Shown one piece after another: positions 36,315-44,265 of a stretch of DNA of 64,000 nucleotides. A program made the translations under genes and the position numbers. The stretch is from Geobacter sp. (GTDB lineage Bacteria > Desulfobacterota > Desulfuromonadia > Geobacterales > Geobacteraceae). The notes below the pieces were generated by a model. The model saw only the letters and a list, made by a program, of their open reading frames with translations, searched no databases and had not been told where the DNA came from. How positions within the stretch are numbered: the stretch's first letter is position 1; every line of letters starts with the position of its first letter. The stretch spans positions 310,001-374,000 of the forward strand of contig PJFC01000003.1 of the NCBI GenBank assembly GCA_003574885.1, written 5' to 3'.

Positions 36315-36433
36315 CGGTCACTGCGACGGAGCGAGTTCGGGCGCGGGAGAAGCGAGAGCTGCACCTCACGGAACAAGTAACTGCACTATCACAACAAATT
36401 GCACAACTGCAAGCCCTTGAGAACGGGAAATGA
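36311..36433 (+). pseudogene. 40-codon coiled-coil reading frame behind higA (remnant or small gene)
   Basis: TTG at 36311 overlaps the higA stop as TTGA and opens a 40-codon frame: TERVRAREKRELHLTEQ, then VTALSQQIAQLQALENGK. It is Arg/Glu-rich, then a short leucine/glutamine heptad, like the C-terminal tail of longer proteins, for example Uma2-type nucleases. No ribosome-binding site beyond coupling. Most likely the surviving 3' end of a deleted gene; a real third operon gene is possible. Confidence 0.35.
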
Positions 36434-36801
36434 AAAAAGGCAGCCTTGTGGTCGCCCTTTCTAATAATTGAATCGAAACATTACGTTTTTGTCATGTAAT
36501 TACTTCGAGTTATCCACGTTACTTCATTTTTTTATCGGTTTTCAATTTGTCGTATATTTGCAATAAATACACTGTGTACAAAAATAACTATTGACACGTT
36601 ATTACAAGTAGTTAGACAAGCTGCCTAACTGTTGTGCAAAATGCAAAACCACCCGTTGTAACATTGCATTTTTGGAACTTATCCACAGCTATCGGGCACT
36701 TTTCCACATGGCTTGTGTATACACTTATCCACACAAACTATTCTAATAATCCTGTCCTTACATATTGTGATTAATGCAGGAGTGTGCATTGGAAAGAGCG
36801 C
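36434..36801. other. AT-rich gap with four DnaA boxes
   Basis: No gene. Two perfect DnaA boxes TTATCCACA (36679-36687, 36725-36733) and two near-consensus boxes, TTATCCACG (36510-36518) and TTTTCCACA (36700-36708), all on the plus strand. The last three are spaced 21 and 25 bp apart. The 36480-36660 part is markedly AT-rich. AGTTAG/CTAACT forms a small inverted repeat near 36610-36630. Origin-like, but no dnaA, dnaN or rpmH is nearby. Confidence 0.6.
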
Positions 36802-37674
36802 TCAGCCGAGGCGGATGAGAAGTGCCCCAGCCAGGATCAGCAGCGCCGCCCCGAGCCGTATGCGGCCGCACGACTCGCCGAGGAAGAAGATGCCGATGAG
36901 TACCCCTATGAGAATACTCACCTGGCGCACCGGCACAGCGTAGCTCACGGCGGAGAGGTTGAGACCGTAGCGGAAGGTGAGGAACGATGCCATCATCACC
37001 GGACCGCTGACGAGGATGAGCCCCCAGTGCTCCCGCAACTCGGCGGCAATAAGGGAGTGGTAGCGGGGGCGGAGGATGTTGAAACTCATGATCCCCAGCA
37101 TGATCAGGACAAGAAAATAGGTGAAGTAGAGGGGGGAATAGTTACGCACACCGACCTTTTCAGCGATGGAACCGATGGAGTAGATGAATCCCGCCGCCAG
37201 TGAATACCGCACCGAGGAGGAACGGAGATTACGGAAGGGACGGGTGAACTCGGCAAGGGAGACCCGCTCCATCTGCACCGAGTAGGCCCCCAGGATCACC
37301 AGCAGGATGCCGGCGATCCCGAGAGGGGACAGCCGTTCCCCCAGAATGCTCATCCCCCAGATGGGGACGTAGATCATGGAGGTCTGGCAGAGGGGATAGA
37401 CCACCGACAAGTCGCCCCCCTGGTAGGCGCGGCCGTTCAGCAGATGGTAGAGGACGAAGCAGACCGCCCCCACTGTCACAAGCAGCAGAGTTGTCAGGTC
37501 GGGCCAGTGGAACTCCGTTGTCACCAGCGGCAGGGTGACCGTAAAGAGTCCCCCCGAGGCGACGAACATCCACCAGATAAAGACCGTCTTGTGACGGCTC
37601 CGCTTCACCAGCAAGTTCCAGATGGCGTGCATGACAGCAGAGATGGCGATGAGGGTAAAGGCGAGGGTACTCAC
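36802..37674 (-). CDS. EamA/DMT-family transporter
   Basis: 290 aa with about ten hydrophobic segments in two five-helix EamA repeats: MSTLAFTLIAISAVMHAIWNLLVKRS opens the first, and RYSLAAGFIYSIGSIAEKVGV starts the second. Conserved SVVYPLCQTSMIYVPIWGMSILGERLS and AVSYAVPVRQVSILIGVLIGIFFLGE are the helix-4/5 signatures of each half. Members export amino acids, sugars or drugs; the substrate here is unknown. Monocistronic, converging on the DnaA-box gap. Confidence 0.88.
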   Translation of the reverse strand: MSTLAFTLIAISAVMHAIWNLLVKRSRHKTVFIWWMFVASGGLFTVTLPLVTTEFHWPDLTTLLLVTVGAVCFVLYHLLNGRAYQGGDLSVVYPLCQTSMIYVPIWGMSILGERLSPLGIAGILLVILGAYSVQMERVSLAEFTRPFRNLRSSSVRYSLAAGFIYSIGSIAEKVGVRNYSPLYFTYFLVLIMLGIMSFNILRPRYHSLIAAELREHWGLILVSGPVMMASFLTFRYGLNLSAVSYAVPVRQVSILIGVLIGIFFLGESCGRIRLGAALLILAGALLIRLG

Positions 37675-38087
37675 CCGGGGATTATAGCGAAATCAGATTT
37701 TTTTAGCGAGATTAAAAATCCTGACTGAGCATCAGTTGTGGATGGTATGAGCACTGTGGTTGAAGCAACCGACTGTAATGATTATCAATCGCATATCATG
37801 AAGCGGTATGACGGCTAACAACATATTACTGCAAAATATTTAGTGCACAACTAGATGCACCTATAAGATATTTTTCGTGCAAAACAGGCATGTTTGTGTA
37901 TACTGCAATAACATAAAAAATGTCTTGGCATAAACTAATTCGAATTTTTTTATGGGTCATGACAAGGAACCAGCGTTAACGTACGGCTCTTTTGGGTGGC
38001 CGCATGCCCCCCTTTCTCTTGACGTCACTCCTTGTTGATATGCAATGCAACCAAGTTATACTTAAATAACCACTAAGCACTATCGAT
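37675..38087. other. AT-rich intergenic region upstream of the riboswitch
   Basis: About 410 bp without a gene between divergent transcripts. It must hold the EamA promoter (not resolved) and the cytochrome promoter (38035-38062). A weak Fur-box resemblance at 37774-37792 matches 13 of 19 positions by eye and is not claimed. Confidence 0.45.
38035..38062 (+). promoter_or_regulatory. Candidate promoter of the riboswitch-cytochrome transcript
   Basis: TTGATA (38035-38040), 16-nt spacer, TATACT (38057-38062). Predicted start near 38069, about 20 nt before the aptamer P1 stem. Confidence 0.6.
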
Positions 38088-38180
38088 AGTACTCTCCGAA
38101 AAGAGCAAATCCGGGGCAATCCGGAGGCGCAGAGTCACGGATCCCTGGAAGGGGTGGCCGGGCCGCCGAAGAGGGTTACT
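38088..38180 (+). ncRNA. GEMM-family cyclic-dinucleotide riboswitch aptamer (GEMM-Ib/cGAMP-like)
   Basis: Closed by P1 pairing of AGTA...CTC (from 38088) with GAGGGTTACT (38171-38180). The conserved GEMM core is clear: GAGCAAATCCGG, CAATCCGGAGGCGCAGAGTC, CACGG, and the second arm GGTGGCCGGGCCGCC. The element reads AGAGCAAA where the c-di-GMP aptamer Vc2 reads AGGGCAAA, putting A at the position of the ligand-contacting G20, as described for Geobacter riboswitches that prefer cyclic AMP-GMP. Ligand preference is therefore inferred. It is followed by an 8-bp hairpin and a strong terminator before the cytochrome gene. Confidence 0.85.
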
Positions 38181-38184
38181 TTAC

Positions 38185-38206
38185 AACTGCAGGTGCATCT
38201 GCAGTT
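38185..38206 (+). promoter_or_regulatory. Hairpin between aptamer and terminator (possible expression-platform stem)
   Basis: AACTGCAG/CTGCAGTT, 8-bp perfect stem, 6-nt loop, 4 nt after P1. It may stabilise one of the alternative folds. Confidence 0.55.
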
Positions 38207-38207
38207 G

Positions 38208-38246
38208 AATGCCCCATTCGGTCTCTCGAATTGGGGCATTTTTGTT
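38208..38246 (+). terminator. Riboswitch-controlled intrinsic terminator
   Basis: AATGCCCC-A-TTCG pairs with CGAA-TT-GGGGCATT (38208-38220 with 38227-38240): an 8-bp outer stem, a one-base bulge and 4 inner pairs, followed by TTTTTGTTT. It lies 75 bp before the cytochrome start, so expression requires read-through. Confidence 0.88.
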
Positions 38247-38320
38247 TGGATGGAAGCGTGACGAGCACTTTCTCTGAAGCTTGACCTGCAAGGCAGAAGG
38301 GGCGGATTTATGGAGGGGCT

Positions 38321-39580
38321 ATGGACAGAGCTGAAATTTTCAAACATATGGGGAAAAGGTCTCTACGGCCGGCACAGACCGTTCTTCTGTCAGTGCTGGT
38401 TGGCCTCGGCACATATCAGGCTGCAGAAGCATTCCATGCCGGCTGGACCGGTGACTGCGACGGCTGCCATGCCCCTTCATCTCTTACCGGTGAGGTAACG
38501 GTCGGGCTGAGCCTCACCTCGAGTGAAATATGTCTTCGCTGTCATTCGGCTGCAAAACCTGTTGATTATCAGGTCGCTACTAATCCGATCCCCCCTCCCG
38601 GCATCCCACCTGTCTCGCTGACACCAGGGGGAGATTTTGCCTATCTGCAGAAACGGTATTATTGGACTGATCCCGAAGAAGGCAGCAGTCCGGGAGAACG
38701 GCATGGCCACAATATCGTGGCCCCTGCATATGGTTATACTGCCGACGTGTCACACCCGTTTGCGCCAGGCGGATCCTATCCTGCCGCCGGACTTTCCTGT
38801 ATCAGCTGCCATGACCCCCACGGCAATTATCGCCTTGTCGACGCCTCTGGCACCATTGTCCAGGAAGGCAACCCCATCATCGATTCCGGGTCATACGGCA
38901 CCCCTCCCACGGCTACGGAAGCGGTCGGAACCTATCGGATGCTGGCCGGCAAGGGATATGGCACCAAAACTGTCGGCCATACTTTCCTGTATGATCCGCC
39001 GATTGCCGTTGCGCCACGGAATTACAACCGGCCTGAGATCTATGTGGATACGAGGGTAGTCTACGGCAAGGGGACCAGCGAATGGTGCCTGAACTGCCAC
39101 GAAGAGTTTGCGAGCCGAACGCAGAGCAGCAGTCATATACATGCGGCCGGGGCAGAACTCGGTAGCGCGATCGCCGACACTTACAATTATTATGTCAAAT
39201 CCGGTGATCTCGGCGGGAATCAATCTACTGCCTTTACATCTATGGTCCCCTTCCAGAGTGGTGATATGACAGGTGTGCAGCAGCTTGCAGATCTGAGAAC
39301 GTCCCTCGGGGGACCGCGACCGGAAGACAAAATCACGTGTCTCACCTGTCATCGGGCACATGCGTCGCCCTGGAACGGCATGACCAGGTGGAACACCGAT
39401 GGAAGCTTCCTGCTTGTCGATAGTGATTATCCGGGAATAGATGCTGCCGGAAAGGGTGGTGGCAGAAATGCCGGCGGCAAGACCAGGGCCGAGTACAAAA
39501 AAGCGATGTACGATCGCGATCCGTCAAAATTTGCCACTTTTCAGCGTTCACTCTGCAACAAATGTCACGCGAAGGACTGA
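38321..39580 (+). CDS. Hexaheme c-type cytochrome
   Basis: 419 aa, exported (TVLLSVLVGLGTYQAAEA signal region after a basic N-terminus). Six CXXCH heme sites: CDGCH, CLRCH, CISCH (followed by DPHG), CLNCH, CLTCH (followed by RAH) and CNKCH at the extreme C-terminus. The spacing resembles large-loop multiheme cytochromes of Geobacter used in extracellular electron transfer. Start ATG 38321 has GGAGGGG immediately upstream. It is preceded by a GEMM riboswitch and terminator and followed by an 18-bp terminator, so it is a single-gene, riboswitch-gated transcript. Confidence 0.92.
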   Translation: MDRAEIFKHMGKRSLRPAQTVLLSVLVGLGTYQAAEAFHAGWTGDCDGCHAPSSLTGEVTVGLSLTSSEICLRCHSAAKPVDYQVATNPIPPPGIPPVSLTPGGDFAYLQKRYYWTDPEEGSSPGERHGHNIVAPAYGYTADVSHPFAPGGSYPAAGLSCISCHDPHGNYRLVDASGTIVQEGNPIIDSGSYGTPPTATEAVGTYRMLAGKGYGTKTVGHTFLYDPPIAVAPRNYNRPEIYVDTRVVYGKGTSEWCLNCHEEFASRTQSSSHIHAAGAELGSAIADTYNYYVKSGDLGGNQSTAFTSMVPFQSGDMTGVQQLADLRTSLGGPRPEDKITCLTCHRAHASPWNGMTRWNTDGSFLLVDSDYPGIDAAGKGGGRNAGGKTRAEYKKAMYDRDPSKFATFQRSLCNKCHAKD

Positions 39581-39603
39581 AAACGCACTATCACTGAAGA
39601 ACC

Positions 39604-39655
39604 ATAGAGGGGTCTATCATCGGATTTTAGCAGATGATAGACCCCTCTATATTTT
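39604..39655. terminator. Strong terminator behind the hexaheme cytochrome
   Basis: Perfect 18-bp stem: 39604-39621 (ATAGAGGGGTCTATCATC) with 39633-39650, 11-nt loop, then ATTTT. Symmetric enough to work on both strands. Confidence 0.9.
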
Positions 39656-39857
39656 CTAACGTTATGCATTGGTATAATTAACTTCATTGGAGTAAATTTA
39701 CTTTGCGTTGTTTACTCGGCTATAGCTAGCCGGGACGGGAATGGGGTTCATATGGTATGGACACCGTGCTGGCCTTGAAGAAAGGAAGGCACCCCCTGTA
39801 GGTGGAAGTTGAGACTGGAGAGTGAGACAGAATGAGAAAAGCGAGAAAGGAACTGCC

Positions 39858-40283
39858 ATGACCAGAAAAATATCGGGAAATTTTGACGTGTTATTTGTCG
39901 CTGGGTTCGGTCCAGTTGTTCAAGACGTAACTGAGTCTCATAAGTTCTATCTGGATACTCTCGGTTTATCCTTCGACAAGGATGGAGACTATCTGCACAC
40001 AGATAAATTAAATGGCGTCAATCATTTCGCTCTATGGCCACTTTCTCAGGCAGCACAATCATGTTTTGGGACAGATAGCTGGCCGTCAGACCTCCCTGTT
40101 CCTCAAGCATGGTTGGAATTTGACGTTGATAACATTGAACAAGCCACCGAAGAACTGGAAGATAGAGGATACACTTTGCTGACGAGAGCGCAAAAGGAAC
40201 CTTGGGGACAGATTGTTACACGTCTGCTAAGTCCTGAGGGGTTATTGGTTGGGGTCACGGTAACGCCGGGGATGCGTGAGTAG
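39858..40283 (+). CDS. VOC/glyoxalase-fold protein
   Basis: 141 aa from ATG 39858, AAGGAA 6 nt upstream. Vicinal-oxygen-chelate fold: VVQDVTESHKFYLDTLGLSF at the start of the first module, LEFDVDNIEQATEELEDRGYTLLTRAQKEPWGQIVTRLLSPEGLLVGV in the second. The metal ligands are not all obvious; the C-terminal Glu of the EG pair is present. Could be a bleomycin-resistance-like binding protein or an enzyme; substrate unknown. Flanked by gaps of about 280 bp, apparently monocistronic. Confidence 0.8.
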   Translation: MTRKISGNFDVLFVAGFGPVVQDVTESHKFYLDTLGLSFDKDGDYLHTDKLNGVNHFALWPLSQAAQSCFGTDSWPSDLPVPQAWLEFDVDNIEQATEELEDRGYTLLTRAQKEPWGQIVTRLLSPEGLLVGVTVTPGMRE

Positions 40284-40571
40284 TCACAATTTTATGATGC
40301 CTGACATGCGAATAGACCTGTTTCGCTTTGCTCTATGAAGTCAAAATCGACTCCAGTTGGTCAATGGCAAGGTATTGCATGCTGGAACCGGTTATCCTCC
40401 ACAAGAGAGGCTGGGATTCTTCAGTCGGCAGCTGAATTTCAGTGCTATAGACACACGGCATCCCCCAAGCGAATTTAGACTTCAGCCCGCTCGTTGGCAG
40501 CACAGCTTGCAACGGGAAGCTGGTGGAGATAAACTTACCGCTCCAATACTGAATAAATCAGAGGTATGAAC

Positions 40572-41006
40572 ATGAAAAAGGTGATTGCAATAGCCTCCAT
40601 GGTGCTTCTCTCGTCAGGCAGCGCTGTGGCTGGCGACGGGTATGACCGGTGCGTACGGGAAGAAAAGGCGTTACGTGCGGAAGTTGTCGACAGTTGCAGC
40701 GGCTTGCGGTATCTTTTCAATCCGAGCGGGTGCTTCACCGCCCAGAAGGCGGTGAAGGTATACGACAACGACAGGTGCAGGAAGATCGGTGATGCAGAGA
40801 AGGTCGCCGTCCCTTCTCCATCCGCGGCCGCGCCGGAGAAGAAAGCCGGTGCGGGTGCAGGTCCGGCGCAACCGGAGAGTAAACCTGCCGTTCCCCGTCA
40901 GGAGTCCGATGTGGAGCGGCTGAAAGCTGAAAACGCCCGGCTTGAAGCAGAGATAACCCGACTCAAGGCTGAGATCGAACAACTCAGGAACTGCACCGCA
41001 CAATAA
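40572..41006 (+). CDS. Secreted Cys-containing protein with C-terminal coiled coil
   Basis: About 144 aa. Signal peptide MKKVIAIASMVLLSSGSAVA; four to five Cys in the first half (DRCVREE, DSCSGLRYL, SGCFTAQ, DRCRKIG) that could form disulfides; an Ala/Pro linker; then a leucine-zipper-like coiled coil VERLKAENARLEAEITRLKA and a terminal Cys. ATG 40572 is preferred over 40566 because AGAGG is 7 nt upstream. Not recognised; probably periplasmic. It lies 28 bp before pfkA. Confidence 0.65.
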   Translation: MKKVIAIASMVLLSSGSAVAGDGYDRCVREEKALRAEVVDSCSGLRYLFNPSGCFTAQKAVKVYDNDRCRKIGDAEKVAVPSPSAAAPEKKAGAGAGPAQPESKPAVPRQESDVERLKAENARLEAEITRLKAEIEQLRNCTAQ

Positions 41007-41034
41007 AGTCACGGCTGTTACGCCCGGAGGAACC

Positions 41035-41994
41035 ATGAAAAAGATCGGAATTTTGAGTAGCGGCGGTGACTGTTCCGGCATGAACGCGACCATCCGGAGC
41101 GCGGTCCGCACGGCAATCCGGATGGATATAGAGGTTGTCGGTTTCCGCAAAGGATACCTGGGTCTCATGAAGGGTGACTGCTTCCCCCTCGACTCCAAGG
41201 CGGTTTCCGGTATCCTCCATCGGGGAGGGACCTTTCTCCAGTCGGCCCGCTCCCCGGAATTCCGTACGCCGGAAGGTCAGCAGAAGGCGGTCGCCAAGCT
41301 GAAGGAACTGGGGGTGGAGGGGCTCGTGATCCTGGGAGGAGACGGTTCACTGGCCGGAGCGCTGGCCCTCCATAACCTCGGCTTCCCGGTCATCGGCATC
41401 CCGGCCAGCATTGACAACGACATACCCTTCACCGACATGGCGCTCGGGGTCGACACGGCGCTGAACAACATCATCTACGCGGTGGACTGCATCAAGGACA
41501 CTGCCAGTTCCCATGCCCGTGCCTTCGTCATCGAGGTAATGGGGCGCAACTCAGGCTATCTCGCCAGCGTGAGCGCAATCGCCAGCGGCGCCGAATATGC
41601 CCTGGTGCCGGAACGGGAGTTCGACCTGACCGAGATATGCCAGCAACTCCGGGCACGCTACGAAGAGGGGCGGGACAACGCCATCATAATTCTCGCCGAG
41701 GGGGTGGGGAGCGGCCAGACCATCGCCGACTCCATCAAGGACGCCATCGGTTTCGAGACCCGGGTAACGGTGCTGGGCCATTACCAGCGCGGCGGCGCGC
41801 CGACCGTCTTCGACCGGCTCCTGGGAAGTCGCTTCGGTAAAAATGCGGTCGAGCTATTGATCTCGGGTCAGCAGGGGCTGATGGTGGGGCTTTCCTGCAA
41901 CTCCATCCTTGCCACTCCCCTCGACGACGTAATTAAAGGTGAAAAGCGGCCCCAGGACGAAGTGCTCAGATTGGCTGAGGTGTTGGGAGTCTGA
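41035..41994 (+). CDS. pfkA: 6-phosphofructokinase (ATP-type)
   Basis: Phosphorylates fructose-6-phosphate in glycolysis. 319 aa, the bacterial length. ILSSGGDCSGMNATIRS, the nucleotide site GGDGS (101-105; Gly at the second-last position indicates ATP rather than PPi use), ASIDNDI with the catalytic Asp about 127, and MGRNSGYLA. GGAGGAACC precedes the ATG. The last 29 bp overlap the converging HAD gene. Confidence 0.95.
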   Translation: MKKIGILSSGGDCSGMNATIRSAVRTAIRMDIEVVGFRKGYLGLMKGDCFPLDSKAVSGILHRGGTFLQSARSPEFRTPEGQQKAVAKLKELGVEGLVILGGDGSLAGALALHNLGFPVIGIPASIDNDIPFTDMALGVDTALNNIIYAVDCIKDTASSHARAFVIEVMGRNSGYLASVSAIASGAEYALVPEREFDLTEICQQLRARYEEGRDNAIIILAEGVGSGQTIADSIKDAIGFETRVTVLGHYQRGGAPTVFDRLLGSRFGKNAVELLISGQQGLMVGLSCNSILATPLDDVIKGEKRPQDEVLRLAEVLGV

Positions 41995-42613
41995 GGAGGT
42001 CTAGAATCTCCCCATGCCGGTCGATCCGGGCAAAGGAAGGGAGATCGGCCTTGTAGGCGACAAAGGGGACGCCGGCAGCCTGGGCCGACTGACGGTCCAC
42101 ATCGGAATCACCGACGAACAGCGCCTCGGCGGGGGGAATGCCATAATGATCGAGCACGCGCAGGAGCGGCTCCGGGGAGGGCTTGGGATTGGCGACCTTG
42201 TTGGCGGTCATGACGCAGCCAAAGTAGCGGGCAAGGTCGAAGGACTCCAGCACAAGGTCCATTGAGGAGGAGCGGTTGGTGCAGACGGCAAGGCCATAGC
42301 CCGGAGTGAGCAGTTCGAGGGTTTCGCGGAACCCCTCTTCCATCCGCATGTACGGCACCAGTTCCCGGTAGTCGATGGCGGCGGCAGCACGGACAGCCTC
42401 GTCGAAGAGCGCCTCGTCGGGGAAAAAATAGTGAAGGACTTCGCGATTGGCGTAGGTATGGAGGATCCGCATCTGCTCCCCATCGCGGCGATCGAGAGTG
42501 GGACGCCCCATGAGAGCCATAATCCGGTCGTAAAAGGCAAGATTCGCCTCGAATGAGTCGAACATCACACCGTCACAATCATAGATTATCGCTTTATAGC
42601 CGTTACCTTTCAC
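41966..42613 (-). CDS. HAD-family phosphatase (phosphoglycolate phosphatase-like)
   Basis: 215 aa. Motif I DCDGVMFDS (nucleophile D12, acid D14), motif II TNRSS, a Lys in ANKVANPKPSPEPL, and motif IV GDSDVDRQSAQAAGVPFV, with a helical cap domain between motifs I and II. Resembles Gph/PhnX-type enzymes; substrate not predictable. Starts in a 4-bp ATGA overlap with the HNH gene and converges on pfkA with 29 bp overlap. Confidence 0.85.
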   Translation of the reverse strand: MKGNGYKAIIYDCDGVMFDSFEANLAFYDRIMALMGRPTLDRRDGEQMRILHTYANREVLHYFFPDEALFDEAVRAAAAIDYRELVPYMRMEEGFRETLELLTPGYGLAVCTNRSSSMDLVLESFDLARYFGCVMTANKVANPKPSPEPLLRVLDHYGIPPAEALFVGDSDVDRQSAQAAGVPFVAYKADLPSFARIDRHGEILDLLRLPTPQPI

Positions 42614-42909
42614 TCTTCACCTTTCACGTTTTTCTGATATTCATCCCACTCAATGGGCAGGAGATGTTTCTTCCTGTTGTTGCACTCCTTGCAGGCAGGG
42701 ACCACGTTCCCCCGCGTGCTCTTGCCGCCGCGGATCACGGGCACTATGTGGTCCATGGAGAGTTCGTCCGGCGGGAACGTGCCGCCACACCAGTGGCAGA
42801 CCCCCTTCGCCAGCCGGTTCTTCCACCACTGGGACGCACGCAGTTCGCGGGCTTTTTCCCGTTCCCGCTTTATCTCCTGCTCTGAGACTTCGATGATGAA
42901 ATAGGTCAT
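42610..42909 (-). CDS. Small HNH endonuclease
   Basis: 99 aa. A zinc-binding HNH core: CHWCGG, then MDHIVPVIRGGKSTRGNVVPACKECNNRK with the DH, N and H/N catalytic positions intact; the paired CxxC motifs hold the structural zinc. Free-standing, not attached to an intein or intron. Translationally coupled to the HAD gene. Its last codons are built from GTGAAAG-type repeat units that also fill the gap upstream, suggesting the 3' end grew into repeat DNA. Possible role in DNA repair or defence, unproven. Confidence 0.82.
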   Translation of the reverse strand: MTYFIIEVSEQEIKREREKARELRASQWWKNRLAKGVCHWCGGTFPPDELSMDHIVPVIRGGKSTRGNVVPACKECNNRKKHLLPIEWDEYQKNVKGEE

Positions 42910-43000
42910 AAAATCGGTGAAAGGTGAATAGTTAAAGGTGAAAAGAGAAACCGCTATGCTTTAGCCTTTCACTTTTTACTTTTACTTTTTACTTTTCACG
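42905..43000. repeat. GTGAAAG/GTAAAAG heptamer tract with mirrored halves
   Basis: Left half GTGAAAGGTGAATAGTTAAA then GGTGAAAAG; right half is the complement type (CTTTCACTTTTTACTTTTAC then TTTTTACTTTTCAC). The two halves can pair as a long imperfect hairpin. Same style as 10515-10583, and as the coding end of the HNH gene at 42604-42625. Confidence 0.55.
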
Positions 43001-43432
43001 CCCCTTAAATTCCTCAATCGCCTTCCGGGCCAGTTCATCGCACCGCTCGTTCTCCAGGTGGCCGTTGTGTCCGCGCACCCAGACCCAATGGATTTTGTGC
43101 ATTGCGGCCTGCGCCTGCAACCTCTCCCACAGATCCCGGTTGAGCACCGGCTGCTTCTTGCTGTTGACCCACCCCTTTTTTACCCAGCCGGGAAGCCATT
43201 CGGTCATCCCCTTGACCAGGTACTGGGAATCGGTGGTAAGAAATACCTCGCAGGGACGTGTGAGCGCTTCCAGCGCTGAGATGGCTGCCGTCATCTCCAT
43301 ACGGTTGTTGGTGGTCTCCGCTTCCGCCCCGGACAGTTCCTTGACCGTATCGCCGTAGCGCAGAATGCTCCCCCACCCCCCTACCCCCGGATTGCCACTG
43401 CAGGCGCCGTCACTGAATATCTCAATCTTCAT
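42989..43432 (-). CDS. rnhA: Ribonuclease HI
   Basis: Cleaves RNA in RNA-DNA hybrids. 147 aa with the DEDD metal residues in place: D8 ([11 protein letters not shown]), E46 (NNRMEMTAA), D68 ([10 protein letters not shown]) and D132 ([11 protein letters not shown]). The substrate-handle helix [21 protein letters not shown] is present. Overlaps the end of plsC by 11 bp. Confidence 0.96.
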   Translation of the reverse strand: MKIEIFSDGACSGNPGVGGWGSILRYGDTVKELSGAEAETTNNRMEMTAAISALEALTRPCEVFLTTDSQYLVKGMTEWLPGWVKKGWVNSKKQPVLNRDLWERLQAQAAMHKIHWVWVRGHNGHLENERCDELARKAIEEFKGREK

Positions 43433-44075
43433 TAACGTAAGCCCCCTCGGCCTTCAGCAGGTCGGCAATGCCGTCCATGACCCGGTCGACGATCATCTGG
43501 TGGGTCTCCTTCCGGTCTTCCAGTTGAAACAGGTCACTGAAATCAAGGGGGGAGCCGAAGACAATAGTCGCCTCCTGGCCACGACCGGGAAATTCCCAGC
43601 GGTTGAGCCCGATGAGGGCGGTGGGAACCACTGCCGGCCGGGTGTCATAGATAATCTTGCCAACCCCGCGGTTCCCCTTGCCGAGTACGCCGCTCTTGTG
43701 GCGGGTTCCTTCGGGAAAGAGCATCACCTTTTCGGTCTGGAGAAGGTCGTTGATAACCTTGCCGGCGCGGACATCACGTCCCCGCTTGACGGGGAACGCT
43801 CCCCACGACCCGTAGAGCCAGCGCTGAAAGCTGTTGTGGAAGAGCTCTTCCTTGGCGGGAGCCCAGACCATCTGCAGGGGATAATGCTGTAGAACGGCCC
43901 AGGGAATAAAAATGGTTTCGTAGGCAGATATATGGTTGGAGGCGATCAGCACGCCACCATCCTTCGGAAGGTTTTCAAACCCTTTAACCCGAAACCTGTT
44001 GATGGTTGAAGCGTAAAAACCGATTACGTGGGCAGAGAATGTAACCCAAACGCGGCGAAACAGGGAAACCTTCAA
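43422..44075 (-). CDS. plsC: 1-acyl-glycerol-3-phosphate acyltransferase family protein
   Basis: 217 aa, PlsC-type. Block I NHISAYE has the catalytic His but Glu in place of the usual Asp (HX4E instead of HX4D). Block [12 protein letters not shown], block [14 protein letters not shown] and block IV ([13 protein letters not shown]) are conserved. N-terminal amphipathic/hydrophobic segment for membrane association. Expected to acylate lysophosphatidate. Overlaps rnhA by 11 bp. Confidence 0.85.
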   Translation of the reverse strand: MKVSLFRRVWVTFSAHVIGFYASTINRFRVKGFENLPKDGGVLIASNHISAYETIFIPWAVLQHYPLQMVWAPAKEELFHNSFQRWLYGSWGAFPVKRGRDVRAGKVINDLLQTEKVMLFPEGTRHKSGVLGKGNRGVGKIIYDTRPAVVPTALIGLNRWEFPGRGQEATIVFGSPLDFSDLFQLEDRKETHQMIVDRVMDGIADLLKAEGAYVNED

Positions 44076-44265
44076 TTGAAAACCTCTATAACACTTAGGA
44101 TAAACCGGTTATAGCATTTTTCAAAATGGTGGGCAACCGTGAATACCGGTAAGCGCCGTCAGTAGCGGCTGATGATCCAAATTAAATGCAACGGTGTGGC
44201 GCCATCGACACCTCCCCGTTCATTCGTCACAAAACATCAGGGTTTATGCTTGACTACCCCAAGCC
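44076..44265. other. Gap between plsC and the dockerin-like fragment
   Basis: About 190 bp; together with the degraded fragment that follows, 393 bp without an intact gene. Nothing structured was seen apart from the plsC-proximal region, which should contain its promoter. Confidence 0.4.

Noticed and set aside
36434-36801. Calling the DnaA-box gap the chromosomal oriC
   Set aside because: No dnaA, dnaN, gyrB, rpmH or parAB is nearby and skew cannot be computed here; reported only as a DnaA-box cluster.
37774-37792. Fur-box-like sequence upstream of the EamA and cytochrome genes
   Set aside because: Only about 13 of 19 positions match by eye and it lies 250 bp from the cytochrome promoter; too weak to annotate.
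40357-40569. 70-codon open frame between the VOC gene and the secreted coiled-coil gene
   Set aside because: No ribosome-binding site, no recognisable composition or domain, and it ends over the next gene's start; the 288-bp gap shows nothing else.
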